NCBI GenBank assembly: GCA_033060915.1
Contig: CM065378.1
Location: 11,081,501 to 11,145,500, forward strand
Length of the DNA stretch: 64,000 bases
Direction: 5' to 3'
DNA from: Euryodendron excelsum
Lineage: Eukaryota; Streptophyta; Magnoliopsida; Ericales; Pentaphylacaceae
Below, piece by piece: positions 12,462 to 23,600 of the stretch (its first letter is position 1; the number at the start of each line of letters is the position of its first letter). Position numbers and translations under genes: made by a program. The notes beneath the pieces are model-generated. The model was not told the origin of the DNA, did not search any database, and saw nothing but the letters and a program-made list of their open reading frames with translations.

Positions 12462-13048
12462 TGTTGAGACTTTGTTTTTTTATTTAATTGTAGCATTTAT
12501 GTCAATCCCACATTGGAAAAGAAACTATTCTTTTGTAAGTATTTATTAGGCAACCCACTCATGAAACTTTGATAAGCTACATAGGGCCCATGGTTATAAT
12601 GGAGCCCAATGGATGCTTATAATGTGCATTAAATGCGCATTGCACACATCGCATGATATTTTGCAATCGCACTTCGCATGTACACTCGCGGTTCATCTAA
12701 GATCATTGATTGGTCTTTTATTTTTGGATCGCTTGATCAACAGTCTAAAATAATTCAATAAACTGGTGCATATTCAAACTGATTAGACACTGGTAGTTAA
12801 AATATGTGTTGATAAGGTTGTGTCTATTCTAATTAGACACATTTGTCTATATATATTAAGAGTCTTTCTCTATAAAAAAAAAATACAGTAACATAAGTAT
12901 TTTGTGGAAGTCTTTCAGTTTTGCTAACTACAAAACTTCATATCAAAGTAGCTTTGTTGTATCTTGAGAACGATCTTAGGGGCAAATTACGTGCTAAAGA
13001 TAGTGTCTTTAGATACATCTCAAAGTTACCGTTTAAATTGTTCCAACA
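12462..13048 (+). repeat. 3' LTR of the Copia element (587 bp)
   Basis: The LTR starts tgttgagac immediately after a purine-rich tract (aaagtggggga, about 12,450-12,460) and ends gttccaaca, giving TG...CA termini with the short inverted repeat TGTTG/CAACA. A TATA-like tatatatatt lies near 12,846. No second copy exists in the window. Confidence 0.85.
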
Positions 13049-13059
13049 ATTGTGTATAT

Positions 13060-13490
13060 ATATGAGTAATGCTATGCAAACAGAAAATTTATAGGACTTA
13101 AGCTTTTAAATCAAGTGTCGACTTAACTATAACAAAATGCACAACGAGAAAACATATACGTGCCATGAAACTTGAACCTAGGACTTCTTGGAACCAGAAC
13201 TCTGTTACCATGTTGACTTAAAAGTTTAAACTATTAGATAAGAGCCCTAATATTATATATTAAGCTAACACCCTCCCCAGATCGCATGTGGAGAAACAAA
13301 CAGACAAAACATAATGGGTGTATAAACTGAGACAAAACAAAGTGCACAACAAGAAAGTACATGTATGACATGAGACTTGAACCCAAGATTTACAAGAATC
13401 AGAGCTCTAATATTAAGTTAAGTCACCATTTGACTTAAAAACTTAAGCTATTAAATAAGTGCTCCAATAATGTATATTCCATCTAACATA
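13060..13490. repeat. Two diverged copies of a ~240 bp repeat
   Basis: Copy 1 (about 13,091-13,290) and copy 2 (about 13,320-13,490) share blocks such as caaa-tgcacaac-agaaa, acttgaacc-a-ga and taatgtatatt-like ends. They are clearly related but diverged. The first copy is preceded by a sequence resembling the left end of the MITE at 2011. The repeat class is unknown. Confidence 0.5.
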
Positions 13491-13621
13491 TATATATATT
13501 ACATAAGGGCTCTAATGGTCCTGGTATGCCCATAAATATTGGATCTGTTTTTGTGAATTATATCTAGATTGCTGTCAAAAAAAGAAAACCGGGTGCTAGT
13601 GTCCAGCGTGTTGACTCAAGG

Positions 13622-15641
13622 TTGGTCTCCATGATGATTTTGATGATAACTAAACCTTGTGTTATTTTACTAATACATTTACTCATTGTGCAGATTAACA
13701 AAGTTTATAATTTAGACTTAATATTCAAACCTTAAGTCTAATACATGTCAAAGTGAATGCACAACAAGCTCAAGATCAAGCAATGGACTCTAAGAAGTTA
13801 TAAAATGAACTCCAAGAGTTATGCAATGTACCAAACAGAGTATTGACGCCTATTTCTACTTTAAACAAATGATTTGCATTCGAAGAAATTGAAGGTGTCT
13901 AAATAAAGTTTTCATCAAGTATGCATGGACTCAATGAAGTTGTCTTGCACTCAGAAATATTGAAGACTTCGTCAGAATGTGCAAAAATCAGTTGAAGATG
14001 ATTTGATTATGAAGAGATTGAAAATGCTCAAACGAAGATTTTATCATGTGTGCAAAGATTAATTTAAGATAATGTGATTGGAAAATGCTTGAGAAGAAAA
14101 TTCATCTTGACTATATGATCTCTACAAAGAATCCAAGCAAAGAATTCTTCTGAATTGTAAAGAATTAATAAAGACAATATGTTTGAATAGATTTCATCAA
14201 GTTTACAAAAGTCTCATTGAGGTGATTCTAAAAAAGAAAGAAGATTTGCTAGCAAAAAAAAGAAATATTCAATGAAGCATTTTGAAGCTCTACGTAATAG
14301 AAAAAGCTTTGCATTAAAAGGGGAAGCTCTACAATGAAAGAGAAAGCTCAGCAACGGAGAAGAAGAAATCAACATTGATTGAATGAAGCCATGACAGTTT
14401 GAAAGTTAAGAAAAGATGAATATCAAATGATTGATTCAATCCAAATTGAATAGAAGTTAACTTTAATGAGTTAAAAAGTTTGATTGATCATCATACCCCA
14501 AAAAGAAAACTCTTTGAAGATCTTATACTATTGCTGAAAGTGAATTTGATCATTGAAAGATAGAATAAAGATTTCTGGGCAATGAGTTGACTCATGGAAA
14601 TAAAGAACCGACTCATGAAGACAGAAGCAAAAACATGAAGACAGAATGATCAATGAGCCGACTCATGGAAATGAAGAGTCGACTCATGAAGACAGAAGCA
14701 AAGCTTGAAGACCAAATGATCAATGAGCTGACCTTTTAATATAAAGAATCGACTCATGAAGACTGAAGCAAGATTTTTGTACAAAGAGTCGACTCATAAA
14801 AATGAAGAGCCGACTCATGAAGACAAAAGCAAAATAACTTGAAGACAGAATGATCAATGAGCTGACTCATGGAATTGAAAAGTCGACCCTTGGAGACAGT
14901 GGACAACATCTTTAAAATGCAGACCAGATGAGTTGACCCATTAAGCCTAGAGTCGACCACCTAGAATATAACAGCTAGTTTTTCTAACGTTATAACGGAC
15001 TGGACGTGCATTAAATAAGCCCCAATAACCTCCAACGAATGAAATCAATACAAGAGTTTATACACAAGCTTCCAACTGCATTTATATAACAAGAGATACA
15101 AGAAATAAATATCCACTGACTGATCAAATTGAAAATCCTAAACATTCTTCTTGTCTTCATTGTGTGAGCTTTGATTGTTTAATCTACTCTTGTTAGAGAG
15201 TTTGTAAATCGTTTGTATATCTTTATACACTTGTAAGTAAGAGTTTGAGAGTTCTCTTGTGAAAAAAAAAATGCTTGTAAGTTTGAGTAGATCTAGGACA
15301 AAACCACTTGGTGGCTAAAAAACTTAAAAAAAAGTTCTTGTGTAAAGAGTGAGCTGAGCACTTGGTCAATCAGCATCCATTTGTAATTGGAGATTACATA
15401 ATGGAGGAAGAATTCAAGGGGATCTTGGGGCAAAGACGTAGACCATGGATTGCGGTTGAACCTCGGTAACTCTTTGTGTTCTTTCTATTGCTCTGTTTTC
15501 CTTTCTTCTTTTGATTACATTGCATTATATATAGATTGATCACTATTACATTGTTTAGATTAATTTTAATTAATCTTAATTGTCATTAATCTTCGAAAAA
15601 CTCAATTCACCCCCCTCTTGGGTTGCCTTTTAGGCCAATAC
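13622..15641 (+). mobile_element. Putative solo LTR or non-coding LTR element, Sirevirus-like ends
   Basis: The block opens ttggtctccatgatgatttt, with tgatgataac following, and closes cacccccctcttgggttgcc then ttttaggccaa. These are typical of the long LTRs of Sirevirus-like Copia elements, and TTGGTC/GGCCAA form a short terminal inverted repeat. The interior has no polymerase domains but contains the 70 bp tandem array. I could not identify a target-site duplication, so it may be truncated or nested. Confidence 0.45.
14575..14960. repeat. ~70 bp tandem array rich in GACTCATG motifs
   Basis: The phrase caatgag(t/c)(t/c)gactcatgg recurs at 14,580, 14,651, 14,721 (degenerate) and 14,854, giving a period of about 70 bp with diverged units between. 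Each unit carries gaagacagaagcaaa and one or two further cgactcatgaagac segments. Several units contain TGACTCA, the GCN4/AP-1 type bZIP site, but this looks like a by-product of the repeat. Confidence 0.75.
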
Positions 15642-15649
15642 AGCAAGTG

Positions 15650-15870
15650 TGAAGTAAGGCATGTGTCAACTCAGTGAAGGTCTATGTGGCAACTCGAAGG
15701 GCAACTAGGGCTTAACTGCCCAGGATTGGCAGCTAAGTTTGTACATTAGACTAGCGTCCCATATCGGGACGTTAGGATATGTGTGTGAGTATTTAACTGT
15801 CCTAATATGCCTATAAAAATTAGATCCTTTTGTAGGTTATATATCGATTGTTGTAAAAAAAAACACGTGT
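15650..15870 (+). repeat. Short dispersed repeat with A-rich end
   Basis: The 3' part (about 15,797-15,868) resembles 13,515-13,590: both have a 'cct-(a/g)tatgcc(t/c)ataaa-att-gatc' block, then tatat-(t)cgattg/ctagattg, then an A-run. They are therefore two copies of one repeat family flanking the 13.6-15.6 kb block. The class is undetermined. Confidence 0.45.
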
Positions 15871-15892
15871 GTGTGTGTGTATCCCATATATA

Positions 15893-16155
15893 TGAAAAAT
15901 AGGTCAATAGATAGGTAATATTGAATACTCGGTGGTAATCCTTATCAAATGAAAACACTTAATATGTAAATACATCAACAATTTGAATTTGTTGTGTAAT
16001 GAGAAAACTTTTAAGAAACACTCTATTAGATTTTATCATGTAGTATTTTTTTTTTAAAATCTCTCTACTACACTACAAAATTAAGTTACTAATATATTTA
16101 CGTACTACATATCGTCGTTTAATATGAATTATTACCGATTACTCAATATTTTCAT
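15893..16155. mobile_element. MITE, family member A, immediately upstream of the bZIP promoter
   Basis: The left half (gtaatattgaatactcggtg, gtaatccttatcaaatg) and the right half (read in reverse: ttgagtaatcggtaataatt) form long imperfect inverted repeats. The same consensus is present at 47,767-48,052, so both belong to one family. Its right end lies about 90 bp before the TATA box of the bZIP gene at 16,361. Confidence 0.7.
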
Positions 16156-16243
16156 ACATGGACATCAGTTTTGGCTTTCGTAAGCCCCCGATACTGTTGC
16201 TCTTTATTGCTCGAACTGGCCCACTAATCTGGCCTTCTCCTCC

Positions 16244-16250
16244 TATAAAA
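16244..16250 (+). promoter_or_regulatory. TATA box of the bZIP gene
   Basis: The motif tataaaa in a pyrimidine-rich context lies about 115 bp before the start codon. It implies a transcription start near 16,275 and a short leader of about 85 bases. The upstream open frame that begins at 16,158 starts before this box and is therefore unlikely to be a translated uORF. Confidence 0.6.
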
Positions 16251-16360
16251 TCCCTCCAGTCCTCATCCTGTCCTCCCCTACCCTCTCAGCATTCTCTGCA
16301 AAAACAAACTTCCCAAGTATCACCTCTAAACATATATACACACACGTATATATATTAGCC

Positions 16361-16954
16361 ATGCTTCCATCCGAGGTTGCAGCAATCCACTACCCTGCTC
16401 CCGAGAACCAGTCCCCATATCCGACTAACTTTGCCATGATGCAAAACACCATACCATCCTTCCACTTCAGCAGTTTCCCAACCAGCTTCCCAACTTCTCA
16501 GCCCTCTCCTCCTCTCCATGAGTTCACTCCACAGTACTCCTCATCATGTCTCAGCAACAACTCAACCTCCGACGAAGCAGAGGAGGAGCACCAAGCAAGC
16601 ATCATCGACCAGAGGAAGCAGAGGAGGATGATTTCCAACAGAGAATCCGCTAGGAGGTCACGTATGAGGAAACAGAAGCACCTCGATGAGTTGATGTCAC
16701 AGGTGGTCCGGCTCAGTACCGAGAATCGCAGCCTTGTGGAGAAGGTGAACCATGCGGTCGAGTGCCATGACATGGTGGTTCAAGAGAATGCAAGGCTGAA
16801 AGAGGAAGCCTCTAACCTTCGCGAAATGCTTGCCGGCCTCCAAATTGGGAGTCCTTACCCGGGTCTAACAGATCTCGAGGAGGTTACCTGCAACACAGCT
16901 CATTTCAGAGCACAAGTTTGTTTCACTGAAAGAATTGTTAAACTTGGCACGTGA
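16361..16954 (+). CDS. bZIP transcription factor, bZIP43-like (group S)
   Basis: This is a complete 197-residue, single-exon protein. It is a sequence-specific nuclear DNA-binding factor expected to dimerise and bind ACGT-core elements. The basic region spans about residues 84-104 with the invariant N93-x7-R101 pattern (SNRESARRSR), followed by a zipper with leucines at 111, 118 and 125 and a coiled coil to about 157. The N-terminal half is rich in Ser, Pro and Thr and is followed by an acidic segment (STSDEAEEEH). Small intronless group-S bZIPs of the AtbZIP42/43/48 type have this layout, and the opening MLPSEVAAIHY resembles that subgroup. It lacks the sucrose-responsive upstream peptide of S1 members. 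AATAAA-like signals lie at about 16,966 and 17,124. Confidence 0.93.
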   Translation: MLPSEVAAIHYPAPENQSPYPTNFAMMQNTIPSFHFSSFPTSFPTSQPSPPLHEFTPQYSSSCLSNNSTSDEAEEEHQASIIDQRKQRRMISNRESARRSRMRKQKHLDELMSQVVRLSTENRSLVEKVNHAVECHDMVVQENARLKEEASNLREMLAGLQIGSPYPGLTDLEEVTCNTAHFRAQVCFTERIVKLGT

Positions 16955-17217
16955 TACGGGTTTAGGTAAAATAAACTAGACGGTAGTCCGGTTTTTTTTC
17001 TATATACTTTTTTTTTCTTTCCGAGTTACTTCTATCGGTCTTTGATGGCCTTCACCGGAGCTGTATGAGATCAGAAACAAACTGTGCAATAACATCTTTC
17101 AACCATGTCATTCCAACTCGGCTAAATAAAGTCTCTCACACCCTTGATTATACTACTGATTGGGGAGGAAATTATGTGAAAATATGATATCTATAACAGT
17201 TCACCAAGACATTAATT

Positions 17218-17368
17218 CTGTGTTTGGAATTTAGATTTACCAAGAAATAGCAAAAGAAAAGTAAAAAGTGAAGAAAAAAACAAATAAAAGAGTAATTTCG
17301 TTTTTTTTTTCACTTTTTTTTCTTTTTATTTCTTTTTCATCGCTAAATTCTTGATCCAAACAAGCCGT
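17218..17368. mobile_element. Small hairpin MITE with TGTTTGGA ends
   Basis: The left end tgtttggaatttag pairs with the right end ttgatccaaaca-agcc, and the interior is A-rich on one side and T-rich on the other, so the unit folds on itself. It is about 150 bp. Similar right-end sequence (ttcatccaaactcagcg) occurs at about 39,160, suggesting a second copy at 39,060-39,175. Confidence 0.5.
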
Positions 17369-17369
17369 A

Positions 17370-18015
17370 AAGAATCTTATCGCGGCTTTTTCAGAGTGAT
17401 CATTTTGGGAATCGCTCCAGCTTCAATCATAGAGAATTCACCTGATGCAACAAGATTCAAGTAATAGTTGAAGAGTAAGTGGATCCTCCATGAAAAACAG
17501 GCAATAACTTTGAATGAAGGCCCCCCAATGAACAGTTGTGTTTCAGACAATAACACGAGCAATGGGACAAATGGTGGTGGTAGTGGTGGTAGTAGTGGCC
17601 GATCAAAATACAAAGAACTACCATAAGAAGCAAAACATTTGAAAAAGGCAGCCCACTAAAACAGCAGCTACTGTTTTTAGCTTTTCGTGAGAGGCTCTCG
17701 TAACTTGGTTTACACCAAGCAAACGTTGTTTTCATCAATTTGGATTTTAGCAAAAAGAGATTAATGTCTCTCAGGTGTTGCCTGGATGGTACATCTCCTT
17801 CACAGTGTGATACGGTTTGCACTAGCTAGTTCGTCTGCGGCCTCTCTCTCTCTCTCTCTCATATCAAGCCAACTTAGCCAACCCTTTAAGAACTAATAAC
17901 TGAGGGAGATACACAAACAATGTGTCAACTAATAGAGTTATATTATTCTTTCAAAAAATTTGTAAATCCATAGAGTTATTATGAATTAATTGGGGTCAAA
18001 TGAATGTGTTCATCT
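17370..18015. other. Intergenic DNA, no supported gene
   Basis: Minus-strand frames of 78 and 121 codons exist here but overlap each other, are low in complexity (His/Tyr and Leu runs) and match no domain that I can defend. A (CT)n tract lies at about 17,839-17,860. Confidence 0.45.
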
Positions 18016-18089
18016 TCTCCCCACAGTTCTACGGTCTACCTAAAGTCTGTATTCAGTGGTGGAATTTTGCTGTGGCCTATAGGGTAGCC

Positions 18090-18275
18090 CAATGTACAGT
18101 AGAGATGGGGACGAGTTGTAAACTCGGACATCTTGAGTTTAAAACTTGACAACTCTTTAAGGCCAGTCATAGTCACGAAAAATTTATCTGTCCTAGGGTG
18201 GATGGTTTGCCTTTGACCAGAGTTGAGGTGCGCGTATGCTGCCCTCACTCGCCACGTAATTAAAAAAAAAAAAAA
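18090..18275 (+). repeat. SINE-like unit with poly-A tail
   Basis: A body of about 165 bp contains a B-box-like segment (ttgagtttaaaacttg) and ends in a 15-base poly-A run at about 18,260-18,274. That combination fits a tRNA-derived SINE. The A box and target duplication were not resolved. Confidence 0.4.
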
Positions 18276-18649
18276 ACTTATTTCACAAAATATATTACTT
18301 GCAATAAGTTATTTGGGCCGGGGTTACACTAGAATACAACCAAACAAATAAGTTGGACCGAGCCCAGGATAGCCAAATATTGGGCCTAAATTATTGATCC
18401 CAGCCTGGCCCTAAAACATCTGTGAACTGAGCCCGTTCAACAAATTTCCAAATTTATTAGATAAATTAGAAATATATGAATAATCATAAATTTCTTGGTC
18501 ACTGAAAAATTGGAGCAAAAGAATAACACAATGAGATATACAACTTGAAGACTTTCTGTGAATTATTTAAATGGAAAAATGAAACAAATACCTCATCATG
18601 TAAATCAGCTCTTATGCGTAGCAACATTTAAACAAAGGCGGAATTAATA

Positions 18650-18790
18650 GAGTGAGCCCAGGTGGTCGTGGTGCTTGCCAACTTCTCACCAAGTCTCAGG
18701 TTCGATCATGAGTAGTCAGTACTAACCCTCTACTTCTCATCCCCACTAACATACATATAGTAACTAACTAACATGATATTATAATTGCTT
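18650..18790 (+). repeat. tRNA-derived SINE, Au-like
   Basis: The segment gtggtcgtggtgcttgcc resembles a pol III A box and is followed about 30 bp later by the B box caggttcgatcatgag. This spacing and wording resemble the Au SINE family of flowering plants. The 3' side is a short TA-rich tail. It is a retroposed unit, not a functional tRNA gene: no cloverleaf can be formed. Confidence 0.5.
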
Positions 18791-19164
18791 TCTTGCATGT
18801 AATAAAAAAATTAAACAAAAATGGTAAAGACGAAGAGGAAAAAAATGAAAATGAAAAATCACCAGTGGGATTGTCATTAGGGAGACAGGTCGGGCTTCGT
18901 CTGCATATTAGGGAGGGTTGTGATGAAGAAAGATTGTGGCCAATAGGGCAAGATTGTAAACTGAGAAGAACTAGCCCAAGTTGGGCAAAATAGAATACAT
19001 ACGATGAAAAAGTGAAAAATATGAAGTACCATAAACCCGTTAGAGAATATCAAACAAATAATTATTTCAAAATCTATTTGGTTGTCTTCGTGAGCACATG
19101 TAGCCTAAATCCATCTCGTACGTACCATTATCAATCTTATTGGGCTTTAACCACTGTTAATAAC

Positions 19165-19432
19165 TTGTGCCATGTTTGTTTCACATAATGTAATAAGGGG
19201 ATAAGAAATTATAGAACAGATAATCTTGGAATTACAAATCTCACGATAAGTAATTTTGAAATTATTCCTGTTATCACGAATATTCACACGGTCTTGGAAT
19301 TATTATTTAAGATTACAAAAAAAAAAAATAAAAAAACTCTTTTCAAATTATTTATGCAGATCTTTTTTTATGCAACCAAACACGAAATAAAGCCGAATTA
19401 GTGATCCAATCTTGTGAAACAAATGCGCCCTT
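19165..19432. mobile_element. PIF/Harbinger-like MITE (tentative)
   Basis: The left end gtgccatgtttgtttcacat and the right end (reverse strand: gggcgcatttgtttcacaag) are imperfect inverted repeats of about 20 bp. The interior also folds partly (aattttgaaattattcc). A TTA-type duplication is possible but ambiguous. The 'gtttgtttcaca' terminus is frequent in Tourist-like elements. Confidence 0.45.
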
Positions 19433-19486
19433 ACTACAATGCAATATGGGCCACCATGAATTTTTTAGTATATTAAAGCGTCAAAG

Positions 19487-19834
19487 TATGGGTGGCCACG
19501 GGCCAAATAGCCCGCGCAAGTTTATTCATCATTTATAGGATTTGAAATCTCTCGGCCTGATTAGTATAATAGGCGGACTTGAGAATTCTATTTGAAGCCC
19601 AGCCCTGCCTAAAATATATATAAAATAATATATTTATATATTTTTATTATATTTATGTATTTAAATTTTATATTATTAAACATTTTTTTTAAAAATATTT
19701 TTAGGTTAAATGGACGGGCTTGAGAATAATAGTTTTTATTTTGGGTAAGCTTAGGATTTGAATTTAGGCCTAATATAAAAAAATATTTTGTAGGTCCGGC
19801 CCAACTGACCTAACCCAACTAATGTATAGCCTTA
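19487..19834. mobile_element. hAT-type MITE, copy 1
   Basis: The left end tatgggtggccacgggcc and right end ...gtatagcctta match the ends and interior of the better-preserved copy at 43,416-43,776, including an internal taaaatatatataaaataat block and a gttaaatgg-cgggctt block. Flanking 8-mers are cgtcaaag (19,479-19,486) and ggtcaaag (19,835-19,842), one mismatch apart, as expected for an old 8 bp hAT target duplication. Confidence 0.75.
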
Positions 19835-20632
19835 GGTCAAAGTATAGTTATTAGAAGCGAATAGCAATTCAATTAGTTGAACCGGAAGTTAAGTCCCAAA
19901 TCGGTCCGATTCAACTAAATAGGACAATTTTTTAAAAAATTCAAAATAGCCCAAATTACACATGACTTAAAGCTATTTGTTTATTAAAAACATATCTTTT
20001 ATGGTCTTTTGATAAAAAAAAATAAAATCAATAAGTAAAAACTCTAAACTAAAACCAAAAAAAGAGGGAAAAAAAGTTCATGGGCATTAGAATAAAAAAT
20101 ATTTTGAGAAAAAAAAAGTCATCTTGAACGTTTTTAAAATTACTTATTTTTTATATTTTTTCTTACAAGTATCTTTTTTTATATTTAGTTTGAGTTATTA
20201 TATGAAAGTAAGTATCATCTACTTTATTGATATTTTTTTAACTATTATTTTTATTTAAATTTATTTTTTTATTTAGTGTATAACTGATTCAACCACTAAA
20301 GTATTGAATGGATGTCTTGATCCGTTCAATTAAAAAATGAGAAAGTAAGTCCAACTCACAACAAATTGATGGGCTCCAGGAGGCTAACCCTCTCTCGTCT
20401 TGGGCCACCATGATGCATGATGACTGCGTTTCCCGAACCGTTTTAAAGCCAACTAGCATTCAACTATTCCCACTTTTCTAATAGCGCCAAAAATGATTTC
20501 TAAGATATTTCTATCTCTTTGTCTCGCTCTCTCTTATCCTTCAGTTCATATCTCGGCTACCCTTCTAATCCATCTCAAAATATTGAAGAGACACTTTTGC
20601 TGGTCTAACCAAATTCGATCACTGGAACAAAC

Positions 20633-23600
20633 ATGGCCTGTTCACTCACCCCCATTTCTGCAATTTCTTCTACTGATGAAGCGTTGCCCGGTTTAGCCAA
20701 AAGACCTTCAGCTTCTCTGCTAAACACAAGAGCAATGGCTAAAGAACTTTACTTCAACCATGATGGCTCTGCTACAAAGAAGCTCCTGGTGACACTTGAA
20801 GCCAATAATTACTTCTTTGATTTTCCCAGAAATGGTTTATTGCTTGACATATCTGCTAATTATTAGTTTGCTTTGTTTGGTGCAGGCAGGGGTGAACTTG
20901 GTGGCAGAGCTGGTTGGAGTGACTTTGGGTCCAAAGGGTAGGAATGTGGTGTTGCAAAACAAGTATGGACCTCCCAAGATTGTCAATGATGGTGAAACTG
21001 TTCTCAAAGAGGTAACTGATAAATGCAAATATGGCCCATCATTTTCTTCATCCCTGGTGTAAAATTTGATTCTAATTTTGGATTGTTCTTTTGGAGTTTT
21101 TGGGATTGAAACTTGAAGATTGTGGTTATGACTTCAAAATAGTGCTGAAAATTAATTTTTCATTCCATTTAGGGGAGGTTTAGCTTGTCTTTTTGCTCAT
21201 AGTTCTGTTTGGGCCAAATGCCATAGAAGAAGCAGTGAAGAAGAATAATGGTGAGCTTATGATAATTATGTTGTGGCCTTGTAGATCATCAACTTCTGAT
21301 TCATTGGCCTGTATTAGCCTTAATGCTAATAAGTTCTCAAGTTTCAAAATTGACCCGTCAGTGTTATAATGGTGAATTTCAAAGAATTTATCTGAGACTT
21401 TGGTATCTCAAAATTACCTTTTAGTTCCATGTTGGTTAACCCAAAACAAAAAGTTTGCGAAGGAAAATTTTGAAATTATTTATTTGTTGCTTAGGGAAGG
21501 GACATGTATCAACCCCTAGAACATGTTTGAAGAAATGCAAAGAAATCTCTTCTAAATAAGAGACCAAGAGGTGATGTAAATGAAGTTTATTATGCAATTT
21601 AACTCAAAGGTTGAAAATCAACTATGTAATGAGGTCAAGTTCCCGTGTAAATAGTGACTCCACTGAAGACAATCTTTGTTGCCTCTTGAGGTCATTTTGA
21701 GCATGTTTGTTAAGGACTTCTGTGCATGATTGAGATATTGTTCGCAGCATTTTTCTGTGGAATGCAAGAATGAAAAAAATTATACAGCATTGGCCTCCTA
21801 CATGATGGTTTCCCATTTCCTTGTCAAGTACTATTTTTCGACCTTTCCTTGCAATTGTTGTTTTCTTTTTTTCATAGCTGTTCTTCCTTTGGCTGTTTGA
21901 TAATAATCATAGTGGTTCTTAGGTCTTTCCTGGGCACAGATTTGCTTAAATTGGGTTGGATTTTCCATCTTTTTTGAACCATGCTGTTTACACTTTAGAG
22001 AGATAACACATGATAAAATGCTGTTGGAAATCATTAAAACCTGAGCAGTTAGAAATCCTCAACTATATGAGAAGCAAGTAACTCCTTGTTGATTTCTGCT
22101 CATTGGATTGCGCTCCTCCTCCTCTTAAAATGACTTTAATTTGCTTTAATCAGATAGAGCTGGAGGACCCTTTAGAAAATGTTGGGGTAAAATTGGTGAG
22201 GCAGGCTGGAGCAAAGACAAATGATCTTGCTGGTGATGGTTCCACTACGTCAATAGTGCTTGCTCAAGGTCTAATCATTGAAGGTGTGAAGGTGTGAATG
22301 GGATACCATTATATGTGCAGCATATATACCCCCCTTTGCCATTTTTTCCCTTTGATGTCAACATGATGGGTTCCTGAGTTTTTAAATGACATGAATATTT
22401 GCTATTCCTCTCCATGTGAGCCTTGTGTTATCTGCTATCTATTGAAGATCTCCATTCTCTAGGTTATTGCAGCCGGCATGAATCCCATTCAGATCTCCCG
22501 AGGAATTGAAAAAACTGCAAAGGCCCTTGTTTCTGAACTCAAACTGATGTCCAGAGAGGTATACAGGATTCCCACTCTTCTTTCGTTTCCCTGGGAATGA
22601 CTAGGAAGAATAGGGTAGAATCAGAAATATATGGTAAAGAAAAACTTAAAACATAAATTTTTACTCATTAACTCATGCACTTATGCTTGCTAAAATCAAC
22701 TGCAAATGCTGTTATATTGCAGGTTGAGGATCATGAGTTTGCAGATGTTGCCGCTGTTAGTGCAGGGAATGATTATGCAGTAGGAAACATGATTTCGGAC
22801 GCTCTTCGACAAGTGGGGAGGAGAGGTGTAGTCACAATTGAGAAAGGAAACTGTGCTGAAAACTCTTTACAGATTGTAGAAGGAATGCATTTTGATCGTG
22901 GATACTTGTCCCCCTATTTTGTTACTGATCGACAGAAGAGGATTGTGGAGTTCCATGATTGCAAGGTAGGGCTGTTAACCTTTTCAAATATTTATAGCAT
23001 TCTCCTGTGGAGTATTTAGAGGGGGTGTGTAATTCTTTGGTTGCAGTTACTTCTGGTCGACAAAAAAATCACGAACCCAAAGGAGATGTTTAAATTATTG
23101 GACAGTGCAGTTAAGGAGGAGTACCCAATTGTGATAGTTGCAGAGGGCATTGAGCAGGAGGCTCTGGCTCCAGTAATTAGGAACAAACTCAGAGGCGTGC
23201 TGAAGGCAGCTGCTATTAAAGCTCCTGCCTTTGGCGAGCGCAAGAGCAACTACTTAGATGACATTGCTATCTTGACTGGAGGTAGTAGATTAACCACTAA
23301 AATACACAGTAGTCTGTGCCTTTTAAGTAAATACTCTGTTTATTAATGAGAACACAACCACCACCATACAGGAAATGCTTTAATATATTAAATTTTCCAG
23401 CAGGCACCCATTTTTCAGTCCGTTAAAACATAATTAGATTTATTAGAACACTCACAGTTTCTATTAATGGTTTTGAAGCAATAAATCCATCTTTTACACT
23501 ATGGTAAATCCAGAAAACTAGGAGCATAATGATGATGATGTTATGTCAAAACAGTGAACAACATTTTGAATGTAGTCATTTTTAAATCATAAAAGTGAAT

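Larger units (their letters stand above)
9410..13048 (+). mobile_element. 5'-truncated Ty1/Copia LTR retrotransposon
   Basis: The element keeps the end of gag-pre-integrase, integrase, reverse transcriptase, RNase H, a polypurine tract and a complete 3' LTR. It has no gag, protease, primer-binding site or 5' LTR. The domain order integrase before reverse transcriptase is diagnostic of Copia. The coding part is broken by stops at several points. A spacer of about 500 bp separates the pol end (11,919) from the LTR. It lies between SINE-like DNA and an LTR-like block and cannot be autonomous. Confidence 0.93.

Noticed and set aside
16158..16358. 66-codon frame just before the bZIP start, a possible regulatory upstream ORF
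   Set aside because: It starts upstream of the likely TATA box and bears no resemblance to the conserved S1-group sucrose-control peptide; it is unlikely to be in the mRNA in full.
17377..17822. Overlapping minus-strand frames with an EAGAIPK phrase resembling an armadillo repeat
   Set aside because: One short phrase only, no further repeat units, low-complexity neighbours and two competing frames.
18650..18720. Possible tRNA gene (A-box and B-box motifs)
   Set aside because: No acceptor or anticodon stems can be formed; the pattern fits a tRNA-derived SINE.
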